The notes: generated from the letters alone by a model not told the origin. 40,226 nt of DNA from Lachnospiraceae bacterium (GCA_015057635.1 SVEB01000033.1:1-40226); one strand, 5' to 3'; positions 31,144 to 40,226 are shown, counted from the first letter of the stretch. Numbers and translations: made by a program.

Positions 31144-32023
31144 GTAGTTAATTACAGAAGAGCAGGTATTATTAATAAAAGCATGATAGACAGAAAACAA
31201 GTCTGGAAATTTGAGAAATACGTTATTTTTTCCGATACTAGCATTGACGAGCTAGTGAGACTAATGTACTATTGGATTGGGAGCATTTGGATGAAAAAGA
31301 GGAATATGGAGGTTGTAATGGATTGTAATACAATAGATTATTGTCATAAAGATGCATAGGAGTTTCGTGATTCGAGGGTAGGCGTAGAATTTACTTCGAT
31401 GCAGGAAAGTTTTTGAAATATTTAAGGCAGGGGAATCTAGAAAGGCTTTTATATATTCCATCGTACTAAGCATGAAAAATTGTATAAAACCGCTTAATAG
31501 AAAAATAGTTTCTCTAAAGCATTTCTCCTTTTTGATTGTATTATTATAGTGCAACTTGATTTTACCTATAAAACTTTGCAATGTCTTATTTTTATACACA
31601 TTTACAATAATAAGAAGAAATGCGCATCTAGAGTAGAAAAATAAAATACATAGTACAATATAAAAAATTATATCAGTTAGAATTATTATCCAGAAGTAGT
31701 AATTGGTTGACTCAAAGTGCATTAGGCCTATAAAATGATAAAGCAATAGCATTTAATAAAGTGTTATATATAAACAAAGATTCTTATAAATTCTGAGGGA
31801 CTCTCCAGTGGTTATAAAAAACAAAGAAATTATATCTATCAGGAGGTACTTATTATATAAAGCATATATTGGAATTTGGGGAGAAACAGCCGTGTTAAGT
31901 GGGCAGAGAAATAAAACATAGTGGATAGAAATTGCGCTGGAAATCGTATTACAAAAAAATATGAAAATGTGCAATTACATGATTACAATTGTAAAAAGAA
32001 AATGATGAATAAGTGGTGAATAT
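31144..32023. other. AT-rich stretch without a convincing gene
   Basis: No frame here has both a ribosome site and a recognisable product. The longest, 31752-31261 on the minus strand (163 codons), is hydrophobic by AT-bias and starts without a ribosome site. The base composition is more AT-rich than the flanks, suggesting foreign or decayed DNA at the edge of the defence island. A palindrome at 31983 precedes the first defence gene. Confidence 0.5.
31983..31994. promoter_or_regulatory. Palindrome upstream of defence operon
   Basis: TTACAATTGTAA is a perfect 12-base palindrome ending 29 bases before the ATG at 32024. It could be an operator for the defence operon. No controller gene is seen nearby and no clear -35/-10 pair was identified. 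Confidence 0.4.
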
Positions 32024-33508
32024 ATGAGTGTTGATAAATATGAACTGTTACCTAATGCAAAAATGCTATTAGCATCTTTAAGGTCAGTAGGATATACAGA
32101 AGAGACGGCAATTGCAGACATTATTGATAACAGTATATCGGCTGGAGCAACAGAAATAAAACTTGACTTCGATTGGGAACAGAGGCAGATCATTATTTTA
32201 GATAATGGCGAAGGAATGTCAGGAGAAACGCTGTTGGAATCTATGCAAATAGGTTCTGCTGATCCAGGCGAATTTCGAAATGAGGATGATTTAGGCCGTT
32301 TTGGTATGGGAATGAAAACAGCGTCCTTTTCTATTGCAAAGCACTTGTTTGTAGTGACGAAACAAGATGGAATATGCAGCAATGCAGAATGGAATTTAGA
32401 CTATATTGAAAAAACAGATAAGTGGGAAGTACTGATTAGATCAGATAGTGAATTACAGGATTTTATTCAGAAAAATAGTGAAAAGCTGAATATAGAAGAA
32501 TGGGAGCATGGAACGTATATTGTTTTATCCAATCTCGATCGTTTGATTGATTTAAATAATATTGAAAAATCTAAGAAAAAGTTTTATAAGGTTATAAAAA
32601 AGATTAAGGATCATGTGGCAATGATTTTTCATCGGTTCATCGAGGAAGATGAATTACAGATATACATAAATGGTAATTTGCTTGAAGCATGGAATCCATT
32701 TGTAATAAGAAATCCAGCTACTATGGAAATGTCACGAGAGGAACTTTACGATGGAAGAGGTCAAGTTGTAATCGAGCCTTTTATACTACCACACAAAAAT
32801 AAGTTTAAAACCGAAGAAGAATATAAGATAGCTGGGGGACCCAAAGACTGGATGGGGCAGCAGGGTTTTTATGTTTACAGAAATAGAAGGCTGATTGTGT
32901 ACGGAACATGGTTTGGAAAGTTAAAAAAGGAACCAGCTTATAATTTAGCGCGAATTAAGTTAGACATGAATTCAGATAGTGACTTTGAATGGGGAATTGA
33001 TATTAAGAAGTCAAAGGCAACACTTCCGGTAGCAATTGAAGAGAGCATAACAGAAATAGCATATCGAGCAATTCAGAAATCAGTAGCGGTATATAATTCA
33101 AGAGGTGTCTATAGCAAAAAAAGCAATGTGAATAATACCAATCTAAAATATGTATGGGAACAGAGAAAAAATTCTGTTGGAAACTATATGTTTTACTTGA
33201 ATAAGAAACATCCAATGTTGATGAAGTTAATGCAGGAGATGGATGATGATTTAGTAAAAGAATTAAAGACATATTTAGCATTAGTTGAAAATTATTCACC
33301 GGTAATGTTAAGTGGAGTTATTGATGATGGTAAGGAAGACAATGTTTCCAGCGAAACAAAAGCAAAAGATATATTAAGCATTAAGGAAAAGATTATGATT
33401 TTTAGACAGCTTCAATATGAAGATGAAGAGATATATGAAGCGTTAGCAGAAGCACCGGAGTATTCTTATTTAAAAGATGAACTAAAAGCGATAATTAAGG
33501 AGAGTTAG
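32024..33508 (+). CDS. MORC/Hsp90-like GHKL ATPase of defence operon
   Basis: A 494-residue protein starting at ATG 32024 with a weak ribosome site (AAGTGGTG). The N-terminal GHKL ATPase shows motif I TAIADIIDNSISAGA (28-42), motif II DNGEGM (60-65) and motif III GRFGMGMKTAS (91-101). The order and the 'LLPNAKMLLASLRSVGYTEE' lead-in match the prokaryotic MORC-like group, related to MutL and Hsp90. D32 occupies the place of the catalytic glutamate found in MutL/Hsp90. A transducer-like S5 fold follows (about 200-360, VYRNRRLIVYGTWF), then a helical C-terminus. It is the first gene of a tight operon with Z1, nuclease, AIPR and methylase genes; a role in ATP-dependent DNA clamping or remodelling during restriction is inferred. 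Confidence 0.88.
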   Translation: MSVDKYELLPNAKMLLASLRSVGYTEETAIADIIDNSISAGATEIKLDFDWEQRQIIILDNGEGMSGETLLESMQIGSADPGEFRNEDDLGRFGMGMKTASFSIAKHLFVVTKQDGICSNAEWNLDYIEKTDKWEVLIRSDSELQDFIQKNSEKLNIEEWEHGTYIVLSNLDRLIDLNNIEKSKKKFYKVIKKIKDHVAMIFHRFIEEDELQIYINGNLLEAWNPFVIRNPATMEMSREELYDGRGQVVIEPFILPHKNKFKTEEEYKIAGGPKDWMGQQGFYVYRNRRLIVYGTWFGKLKKEPAYNLARIKLDMNSDSDFEWGIDIKKSKATLPVAIEESITEIAYRAIQKSVAVYNSRGVYSKKSNVNNTNLKYVWEQRKNSVGNYMFYLNKKHPMLMKLMQEMDDDLVKELKTYLALVENYSPVMLSGVIDDGKEDNVSSETKAKDILSIKEKIMIFRQLQYEDEEIYEALAEAPEYSYLKDELKAIIKES

Positions 33509-33511
33509 AAT

Positions 33512-36346
33512 ATGGAACATCCAGATAAAACTAGTATTTATGAAATTGCTTATATGTTATGCGATAAAGAGATTGGAGCAGCCCCACCAGAAGCTGATAG
33601 AAATGAAGTAATAGACAATGCAATTAAAGATACAATTTCTCGATTTGGGGATATGGTAAGCGATACAAAAGCATTAAAGAGATATTTAGATGAAAGAATA
33701 AGCAGAGAACGTGAAGAAGAGGAACCAGCTGTGTTGCTTGGAGAAGAGGCTGAAAATGAATCTTGGTGGCTAGATTACAGGAAAGACAGCAATACCAAAT
33801 TAAAGTTTTGGGACCGGTATTATAAATATTTATATGAGGAAAAGCATTGGGAGAGAAGTGCCATAAAGAAAAGTATTGATAATACAACGGATACGTTACT
33901 GAATTCAATTGCAAATCCACAGATCATGCAACCACAGGAAAAAAGAGCGATGGTAGTTGGATATGTGCAGTCTGGCAAGACAGCAAACTATATTGGCCTA
34001 ATCAATAAGGCGCTTGATGCAGGATACAAATATATTATTGTATTAGCGGGTATTCATAATAACCTCAGGAGTCAGACACAGTCACGAATTGATGAGGAAG
34101 TGTTAGGGTATGAAACGGATTCGGCTGCAAAGCAGAAGCAGAGAGAACGTGCAGAGAATAATAAAATTGGTGTTGGAAAGCTGTACAATGCAGGATTTGT
34201 ACAGACCCTTACATTTCGAGATGAAAATGGTGATTTTACGAAAGATAGATCAGGAGTTTCTATGTCCCCAGACATTCCAACTATTATTGTAGCAAAAAAA
34301 ATAAAATCTACACTAGAGAATCTAATTAATTATATTGAGAGTAATAGTGAAATATCAAAAGATGAGGAAACAGGGGAACTTCACATGAGAGCAAAGTATC
34401 CTCTATTGCTAATTGATGATGAGGCAGATCAGGCATCTGTTAATACAGGATATGAGTATGATGATGATGGAAATATTTTAGATGAATATAATGTAAAGGC
34501 AATTAATAAGCTGATTCGATCTTTATTTAAACATTTTGACTCCAGATCCTATGTTGGATATACAGCTACTCCATATGCAAATATCTTTATTCCAAATAAC
34601 ATAACAGTGGCAGGAGGGGACCTAGGGAATGATCTGTTTCCGGCAGACTGCATTGTGAGCCTGCCAAAGCCATATCGGTATATTGGCGCCAATGAGTTCT
34701 TCGGATATGGAAATATAGATGAAGACATGAAGCCAATGCCTTTAATGAGAACTGTCACGGATAATTTTGTTGATGTTAAGAAAAAAGTGGTTGGAGAACT
34801 CCCAGAAAGTATTAAGCGTGCAGTTAAAAGCTTCTTAATATCAATTGCAGTTCGCAACTGCCGAGGCGAAAAAAATAAACCTAATACCATGCTTATTCAT
34901 GTGGCAAGGCTTAAAAACATGCATGAGACCGTAGAGAGAAAAGTGAAAGACTATTTCTTTGATGAGTTGCAATGCATGATTATTGATGGAGATGCAGAGA
35001 CAAAGAATGAATTTTATAAGCTGATTGAAGAAGATTATCTACCAACCACAAAAAGCATGAAAGAAGACTTTGGGCGATATATGGAAGGAGCAGATGAGTA
35101 TGATCCTGACAAAGTCTATGAGGAAATCATTCGATTAATGAATGAGGACAAGATTAAAATTCATGTAATTAATGGAGATAGTAAAGACTCTCTTGCCTAT
35201 AAGGAACAGGAGGGAAAAGAATACAATGTGATTGCAATTGGCGGTGATAAATTTTCACGAGGTCTTACATTAGAAGGATTATCTATCAGTTACTTTACAA
35301 GAGAGTCAAAATATTATGATACTTTAATGCAGATGGGAAGATGGTTTGGGTTTAGACCAAAGTATGCAGACCTATGCAGAGTATTTATTAAAGATGAGGT
35401 ATATCAGTGGTTTGCCAGAGTCGCATTTGCAACAGATGATTTAAGAAACCAAATTTCTTATATGAGTGAAATTAATGCAAAACCGAAAGAATTTGGATTA
35501 AGAGTAGCGACACACCCTCAGCTCAAGATATCAAGCCCTAACAAAGTTAAAACAGGAATTGTACAAAAACTTGATTTTAGTAATACATTAACAATTACTA
35601 GGGACATTGATGTTGATTTAAATCAGTACGAAAATAATTATAATGCTGTTAATAAACTTTTCTTAGAATCAGGAAAAGTATATACATCAGAAGAACATTT
35701 CAAAAATATGGGGAGAGAACCAATCGGAAAACATTTATTTCTTGAACATGTGACGGGACAGAAGATTGCACATTTTTTACAAGAGTTTCAGACATCAAAA
35801 CATGCAAGCAAAGTAAATGGCATAAATATCGCAACATATATTAGAGAACAGTTGAAAGATGATTATTTGACGGACTGGACGGTTGGACTTATTAATATCA
35901 CCGGAAAGGGAAAAAGCTTTGAGATTGCAGGATATTCTATTGGAAGCGGAATTACTAGATATGGAAAGAACAGTGTAATGTACTATCCAGATAAGAATGT
36001 CTGTTCAGTACACATGCTTAAATCGGCTGAACATGAGTTCTTTGGATTGAATAAGGAAGAGTATGGAAATGCAAAGAAGATAATAGAAGAATCAAAGAGA
36101 AATAATGAAAAAGCAATCTCTTCTAAGATCCGAGCGCAGATAGATAAGAAAAAGGGATTAATGCTTATATATCCAATAGACTTTTCTGACCCCGAATCGG
36201 AGACAAGACATTTTAAGATCAGTGATGGAAATCATAAACCGCCATTTGGACTAGTATTTGTATTTCCTGAGGGAAATGGAAGATCTAAATCGTATCATTT
36301 AAATCCAATTGCTGTAAAAGGAGAAGACTATGTTTTGTTTGACTAA
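33512..36346 (+). CDS. Z1-domain helicase-like ATPase
   Basis: 944 residues; starts three bases after the previous stop, with GGAGAG (33500-33505) as its ribosome site. A helicase-like core carries Walker A VVGYVQSGKTANY (148-160), Walker B LLLIDDEADQAS (298-309), motif III-like 'SYVGYTATPYANIF' (346-359), then the Z1 signature in the second lobe: FSRGLTLEGLSISYF (581-595) and QMGRWFGFRPKYADLCRVF (607-625) with an arginine finger. This is the Z1 domain (pfam10593), found in restriction-type neighbourhoods. Length is typical. It overlaps the next gene by 17 bases. It probably supplies DNA translocation or remodelling to the nuclease encoded next. Confidence 0.93.
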   Translation: MEHPDKTSIYEIAYMLCDKEIGAAPPEADRNEVIDNAIKDTISRFGDMVSDTKALKRYLDERISREREEEEPAVLLGEEAENESWWLDYRKDSNTKLKFWDRYYKYLYEEKHWERSAIKKSIDNTTDTLLNSIANPQIMQPQEKRAMVVGYVQSGKTANYIGLINKALDAGYKYIIVLAGIHNNLRSQTQSRIDEEVLGYETDSAAKQKQRERAENNKIGVGKLYNAGFVQTLTFRDENGDFTKDRSGVSMSPDIPTIIVAKKIKSTLENLINYIESNSEISKDEETGELHMRAKYPLLLIDDEADQASVNTGYEYDDDGNILDEYNVKAINKLIRSLFKHFDSRSYVGYTATPYANIFIPNNITVAGGDLGNDLFPADCIVSLPKPYRYIGANEFFGYGNIDEDMKPMPLMRTVTDNFVDVKKKVVGELPESIKRAVKSFLISIAVRNCRGEKNKPNTMLIHVARLKNMHETVERKVKDYFFDELQCMIIDGDAETKNEFYKLIEEDYLPTTKSMKEDFGRYMEGADEYDPDKVYEEIIRLMNEDKIKIHVINGDSKDSLAYKEQEGKEYNVIAIGGDKFSRGLTLEGLSISYFTRESKYYDTLMQMGRWFGFRPKYADLCRVFIKDEVYQWFARVAFATDDLRNQISYMSEINAKPKEFGLRVATHPQLKISSPNKVKTGIVQKLDFSNTLTITRDIDVDLNQYENNYNAVNKLFLESGKVYTSEEHFKNMGREPIGKHLFLEHVTGQKIAHFLQEFQTSKHASKVNGINIATYIREQLKDDYLTDWTVGLINITGKGKSFEIAGYSIGSGITRYGKNSVMYYPDKNVCSVHMLKSAEHEFFGLNKEEYGNAKKIIEESKRNNEKAISSKIRAQIDKKKGLMLIYPIDFSDPESETRHFKISDGNHKPPFGLVFVFPEGNGRSKSYHLNPIAVKGEDYVLFD

Positions 36347-37328
36347 TGTATTTGATAATATTATGGAAGATTTTTGTAAGGCTCAGTACAAGATGTCAAA
36401 TATTCTTTCTCGCCGCTTTGAATTAACAGGGAAGATGGTGGTTCTTGTTAGCGCGTATAAAACGCAGGGATTAGCAGAAGTATGCTTCTCTCTGCCAGAC
36501 ATAAATTTAGATATATTAAAAAGTCTCCCTAAGTGGAAGGGGATGGAGGAAAAAGTTTACGATATTCTTGATGCTAATGAGGAAAGAAAATTTTTATCTT
36601 TTAAGCAACTGGGAGGCAGTAATAGAAAAATATATTTTTTAGTTATGCAGGATGTTTTAGAGGCAGTTGATGGCTTAAGTGATGAGGCACTACTCCATAA
36701 GATAAAAGAAATATTATTAAAATGGAATACTTTCTTTCAATTTGAAAAAGAATACGTTCTTTCTGAAAATGCACAGCAGGGATTATATGGGGAATTGTAT
36801 GTATTGAAGAAGCTGATAAACTTATATGGACAGCATGCTGTGAACTGCTGGACAGGATGTAATGCCGAGGCACATGATTTTTATCTTGGAAAGGATGCAG
36901 TGGAAATAAAGGCTTCAAGCGCTAAAGGACCGGATAAAGTTAGAATAAGCAGTGAGAATCAGCTGGATGATACGGGGATATCAGGAAAACTACAGCTGGT
37001 ATATTTAAAAGTGAAAAAAAGTGAAGTAGATGGTGAAACACTTTCGGATATAGTGCAAGAAATATACAATTTAATAGGGGAGAGTATGAAGGAAATATTT
37101 CAAGATAAGCTTCTAAAGGCAGGGTATTTATATCAAATGCCAGAATTGTATAATATTCACTTTAAAATTAAGGAAGAAAGCTGTTATACTGTAGAAGAAG
37201 GCTTCCCAAGAATAACACCAAAAACTATGTGTAAAGGAATTGGCACAGTTGAGTATACGGTAAGTTTAGATGCATGTGATCGTTTTTTGATTACGATTGA
37301 GGAGTTTTATAGAGGAGTGAATATATAG
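36330..37328 (+). CDS. PD-(D/E)XK motif nuclease (DUF4420-type)
   Basis: 332 residues from ATG 36330, which overlaps the Z1 gene by 17 bases and has AAAGGAGA close upstream. The restriction-endonuclease fold lies at about 140-260: E155 in GLYGELYVLKKL, D183 in AEAHDFYLG, and E192-x-K194 in DAVEIKASS make a complete D-(x)n-ExK site. The flanking helices and SENQLDDTG are typical of the DUF4420/PD-(D/E)XK motif proteins that accompany Z1 and MORC-like ATPases. The N-terminal ~140 residues (ELTGKMVVLVSAYKTQG) may recognise DNA or partners. All predicted catalytic residues are present, so it is the probable cutting subunit. Confidence 0.85.
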   Translation: MFCLTNVFDNIMEDFCKAQYKMSNILSRRFELTGKMVVLVSAYKTQGLAEVCFSLPDINLDILKSLPKWKGMEEKVYDILDANEERKFLSFKQLGGSNRKIYFLVMQDVLEAVDGLSDEALLHKIKEILLKWNTFFQFEKEYVLSENAQQGLYGELYVLKKLINLYGQHAVNCWTGCNAEAHDFYLGKDAVEIKASSAKGPDKVRISSENQLDDTGISGKLQLVYLKVKKSEVDGETLSDIVQEIYNLIGESMKEIFQDKLLKAGYLYQMPELYNIHFKIKEESCYTVEEGFPRITPKTMCKGIGTVEYTVSLDACDRFLITIEEFYRGVNI

Positions 37329-39080
37329 ATGATTACACAGGAAATGATACAGTTTAATGAAGAACTGATTGAGGAAATAAGAGAATACAAAGAGAAGGAA
37401 AAGTGCAGTACCGAAGATGCATTTACCTCAGTGTTTGCAGGATATGTAGTAGATGCAGGAGAATCCTTTATGGCAAACTGTAATGTTATGACCTATAAAA
37501 AGGAGTTTGAAAAGGCCAAGATTAATGGATATGTCATTGATGAGTATTTTCAAACATTAACATTGGTTGTTAGTGTCTTTGAAAATAAGGCGGAAATCTT
37601 AAAAATGGGTAAAGTGGACATTACGAAATACTGCAAGCAGGCGACGAAATTCCTGCGTATGTGTAGAACTGGATATTTTGAAGAGGTTGAAGAAACAGAT
37701 ACAGGGTATACAATTGCTGAGTATATCAATGCATATTGGAACGATATACAGAATGTAAGAGTGATTTTACTTACCAATAAAGAGACTGTGCCAGCCATAC
37801 CAGAAGCTATTACAATAGAAAAAACGACTGTAAAATTTGATGTATGGGATTTAGAGCGCGTGTGTCAAGCTATTTATCAGAAAAAGGGGCATGAAGACCT
37901 AATAATACAGTTTGATGATAAATATAACAATAAGCTGAAAATGATTAAGGTTAATCAGAAGAGTGATATTTATGACTGCTATATTGGTGTAATTCCAGGA
38001 CAATGTTTAGCAGAGGTGTATAGAGATGAAGGACAGAAATTAATTGAAAAGAATGTAAGATCATTCCTTCAGGCAACAGGTAAAATTAATAAAGGAATAA
38101 AGACTACATTGGTTGAAGAACCAGAGATGTTTATGACTTATAATAATGGGATATCAACAACGGCTAAAGGGATTATCATTGATGAGGAAAATAGTGAGGA
38201 TTCATTTGTAACAATTACTGAAATTACGGATTGGCAAATTGTGAATGGCGGTCAGACAACTGCATCTATCTACAGTGCATTACAGTCTGGAGTTGATATT
38301 ACGTCAGTAAATATTCAGATGAAATTAACAGTTATAAAAGATCAATCCAGGGCAGATGAAATCGTAGGATATATTTCTAAGTATGCAAACAGCCAGAATA
38401 AAATTAATATGTCTGATTTCAGCGCAAATGATTCTTATCATATAGAAATGGAAAGATTATCACGAAGAATCTATGTTCCTGCTGAAAATGGAAAATCTAT
38501 TTTACGCTGGTATTATGAACGTGCGCGTGGACAGTATATGGTGGATATGAATAGACAGCCAACAACTGCCGCAAAGAAAAAGTTCAAGGAATTAAATCCT
38601 AAAGCACTCTGTATTTCTAAAACAGTCGCAGCAAAGTGTATGATGTGCTGGATGAAATATCCTTATACCGTGAGTAAGGGACTTGAAACTAATTTTATTG
38701 AATTTTCTGCAATGATAAAAAGCGGACAATTATCTTCCCCATCAGAAGATACATACATTAGTATGATTGCAAAGGTGATTCTGTTTCAGGAGTGTGATAA
38801 GTTAGTTGCGAAACAGAATTTTGGAGGATATAAGGCTCAAATCAATTATTATACAATTGCCTTATTATCAGAGTTTTATGCGGATAAAGTATGTGATATG
38901 GAAATATGGAAGACGCAGTGCATTTCACCTGAATTATCAATATTAATGGAAGAATTAATATTTAAAGTTTGGAATCATTTCTTAAATCCAGAAGTAAAGG
39001 GAATTAATATTACACAATGGTGCAAGAAAGAAGAATGCTGGGAATTGCTAAAGACAAGATACGAAAATAAGTTAATATAG
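37329..39080 (+). CDS. AIPR (abortive infection phage resistance) protein
   Basis: 583 residues; the ATG directly follows the nuclease stop and GAGGAG (37312-37317) is the ribosome site. The AIPR domain (pfam10592) covers about 220-480, with conserved blocks NVRSFLQATGKINKGI, 'EPEMFMTYNNGISTTA' and WQIVNGGQTTASIYSAL. AIPR proteins occur in phage-resistance plasmids and restriction islands; their molecular role is not established. The N-terminal region (about 20-180) looks like a further alpha/beta domain, possibly another PD-(D/E)XK-like fold, though I see no clear catalytic set. It lies between nuclease and methylase genes with no gaps. Confidence 0.92.
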   Translation: MITQEMIQFNEELIEEIREYKEKEKCSTEDAFTSVFAGYVVDAGESFMANCNVMTYKKEFEKAKINGYVIDEYFQTLTLVVSVFENKAEILKMGKVDITKYCKQATKFLRMCRTGYFEEVEETDTGYTIAEYINAYWNDIQNVRVILLTNKETVPAIPEAITIEKTTVKFDVWDLERVCQAIYQKKGHEDLIIQFDDKYNNKLKMIKVNQKSDIYDCYIGVIPGQCLAEVYRDEGQKLIEKNVRSFLQATGKINKGIKTTLVEEPEMFMTYNNGISTTAKGIIIDEENSEDSFVTITEITDWQIVNGGQTTASIYSALQSGVDITSVNIQMKLTVIKDQSRADEIVGYISKYANSQNKINMSDFSANDSYHIEMERLSRRIYVPAENGKSILRWYYERARGQYMVDMNRQPTTAAKKKFKELNPKALCISKTVAAKCMMCWMKYPYTVSKGLETNFIEFSAMIKSGQLSSPSEDTYISMIAKVILFQECDKLVAKQNFGGYKAQINYYTIALLSEFYADKVCDMEIWKTQCISPELSILMEELIFKVWNHFLNPEVKGINITQWCKKEECWELLKTRYENKLI

Positions 39081-39089
39081 AGGTATTAT

Positions 39090-40226
39090 ATGTATAAGAT
39101 TTTAGACCTATTTGCTGGGGCAGGTGGATTAAGCCTCGGATTTGAAATGACAGATAAATTTAAGGTGGGAGCAATTGTTGAAAACAACAAGAATGCTGCG
39201 AAAACCTATATTAATAATCATCCGGGATTAAAGAATTACGAAGATATTATGAAGGTGGACTTTAAGAAATTACAACAGGAAACCGGGAACATAGATGTTA
39301 TTATTGGTGGACCACCATGCCAGGGATTTTCAAATGCAAATAGACAGAGAAGGCAGCTGATAAATGGTAGTAATGAATTAGTTAAGAAATATGTACAGGC
39401 AGTCAGGGATATCCGACCAAAAGTATTTGTAATGGAAAATGTAAAAACAATTGCATCAGATAAGCATTCATTCTGCCTGACCAATACAGATAGAGAATAT
39501 ATAGAAAAGCAACTGGAGCTTACCCCTCATTCAAAAGATGTTATATTATATGAGGGCAGTAATGTAAATCTTATTAATGAACTTTGCAATAATCATTCTA
39601 TTGAGGAATTAAATCTGCTGGATGAAGAACAGTTATATGTTTTATATAATGTCTATAAAAAGAGAAATCAGCTGGAAAAGTATTTTGAAAAGTCTGTTAA
39701 TATAAAGAAAATTCAATCTATTGCAGAGTGCCTGAAGAACAAAGAAGAGCTTCCTCAATGGTATAATGAATATACACAGGAAGCAAAAACGGTATTGCAG
39801 GAAATGATTGAAAGAAAGCAGTCTGTATCGGATGAATCAATGGAAAAATTAAAAGCTTTTTGGGATGTACAAAGATTTTTCCAGGGCATTATGGAGTTAA
39901 ATACTAAGGATGCAATTTATGAGATTATCCCTGAAAATACCAGTATTACAGTAAGAATGCACACTTATATTGTTATTGACTATATCCTGCGTGCATTTAA
40001 AGATTTAGGGTATCAAGTGAAAGGAGAAGTATTAAACGCTGCATCTTTTGGTGTGCCGCAGAATCGTGAACGGTTTATCCTTATTGGAGTAAGGGATAAC
40101 TTAGCAGAGAATCAAGATATTAAACTGCCTGAAGCATTGATAAAAGATCCTCAAAAGTACGTAACAGTAAATGAAGCTATTGATGACTTGAAGGAATATG
40201 AGCCTACAACTTCAGGAATGGGAGAA
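39090..40226 (+). CDS. Cytosine-5 DNA methyltransferase (C-terminus beyond window)
   Basis: 379 codons remain open to the right edge from ATG 39090, with AGAGG six bases upstream and the AIPR stop nine bases before. Motif I DLFAGAGGLSLGF (6-18), motif IV GGPPCQGFSNAN with nucleophile C77, motif VI MENV (115-118) and motif VIII/IX VPQNRERFILIG (322-333) identify a C5 methylase. An insertion of about 150 residues (roughly 125-285), mostly helical, separates motif VI from VPQNRER, where ordinary enzymes have a few dozen residues. Motif X and the end of the target-recognition region are not in the window. It would protect host DNA from the nuclease encoded upstream. Confidence 0.95.
   Translation, partial: MYKILDLFAGAGGLSLGFEMTDKFKVGAIVENNKNAAKTYINNHPGLKNYEDIMKVDFKKLQQETGNIDVIIGGPPCQGFSNANRQRRQLINGSNELVKKYVQAVRDIRPKVFVMENVKTIASDKHSFCLTNTDREYIEKQLELTPHSKDVILYEGSNVNLINELCNNHSIEELNLLDEEQLYVLYNVYKKRNQLEKYFEKSVNIKKIQSIAECLKNKEELPQWYNEYTQEAKTVLQEMIERKQSVSDESMEKLKAFWDVQRFFQGIMELNTKDAIYEIIPENTSITVRMHTYIVIDYILRAFKDLGYQVKGEVLNAASFGVPQNRERFILIGVRDNLAENQDIKLPEALIKDPQKYVTVNEAIDDLKEYEPTTSGMGE

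Noticed and set aside
31117..31359. 80-codon ORF overlapping the terminator at 31092
   Set aside because: Starts within the terminator stem and shows no protein-like pattern.
31261..31752. 163-codon hydrophobic ORF on the minus strand
   Set aside because: No ribosome site, composition typical of AT-rich noise, no recognisable motif.

Overview
The window looks like a chromosomal segment of a gut Lachnospiraceae (class Clostridia). It is AT-rich with strong AGGAGG-type ribosome binding sites. It carries SLH-type surface proteins, a DUF1540 protein, GH78/GH42 glycosidases under an AraC regulator, an ABC-F protein behind an attenuator, YfhO, and LXG/DUF4176-type VII secretion cargo. The family assignment is an inference from gene content; no rRNA or marker gene is present.

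Layout. 1-175: left end of an IS200/IS605 element, with the first 28 codons of tnpA on the minus strand. 538-5672: two overlapping genes for secreted proteins, an SLH-domain protein and a 1272-residue protein with a composition break. 5828-7363: a pRiA4b ORF-3-like protein. 7455-10249: an OmpR-type two-component system and a PepSY membrane protein, both preceded by similar 11-bp-spaced direct repeats, so probably one small autoregulon. 10580-12504: an AbrB-type regulator, an ABC ATPase and an ABC-2 permease, with an 18-bp-spaced direct repeat at the promoter. 12646-16688: metallophosphoesterase, rhodanese lipoprotein, a Rho-N/SAP-like protein, an HD-domain protein (minus) and a DUF1540 protein. 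16689-17134: non-coding, with a long hairpin and a 12-bp tandem repeat. 17135-22483: a rhamnosidase divergent from an AraC regulator-GH42 beta-galactosidase operon. 22484-25059: an ABC-F gene with a long leader holding two tiny overlapping ORFs and two terminator-like hairpins, preceded by five 18-bp repeats and a near-consensus promoter. 25216-28570: YfhO and an unknown protein.

The accessory part begins at about 28.6 kb. It holds a relic of TnpB (the last 36 codons) with a structured 3' end, then a type VII secretion cargo locus: a small helical protein, an LXG-type toxin tail broken by two frameshifts, a DUF4176 protein and two small unknowns. After about 0.9 kb of AT-rich DNA without a convincing gene comes a compact five-gene defence operon that runs off the right edge: MORC/Hsp90-like GHKL ATPase, Z1-domain helicase-like protein, PD-(D/E)XK (DUF4420-type) nuclease, AIPR protein and cytosine-5 DNA methyltransferase. 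These genes abut or overlap and look like an ATP-dependent restriction-modification or abortive-infection system.

The two observations most worth following are this defence operon and the ABC-F leader. In the leader, the ribosome binding site and start codon of a five-codon ORF form one arm of an intrinsic terminator located about 100 nt downstream.
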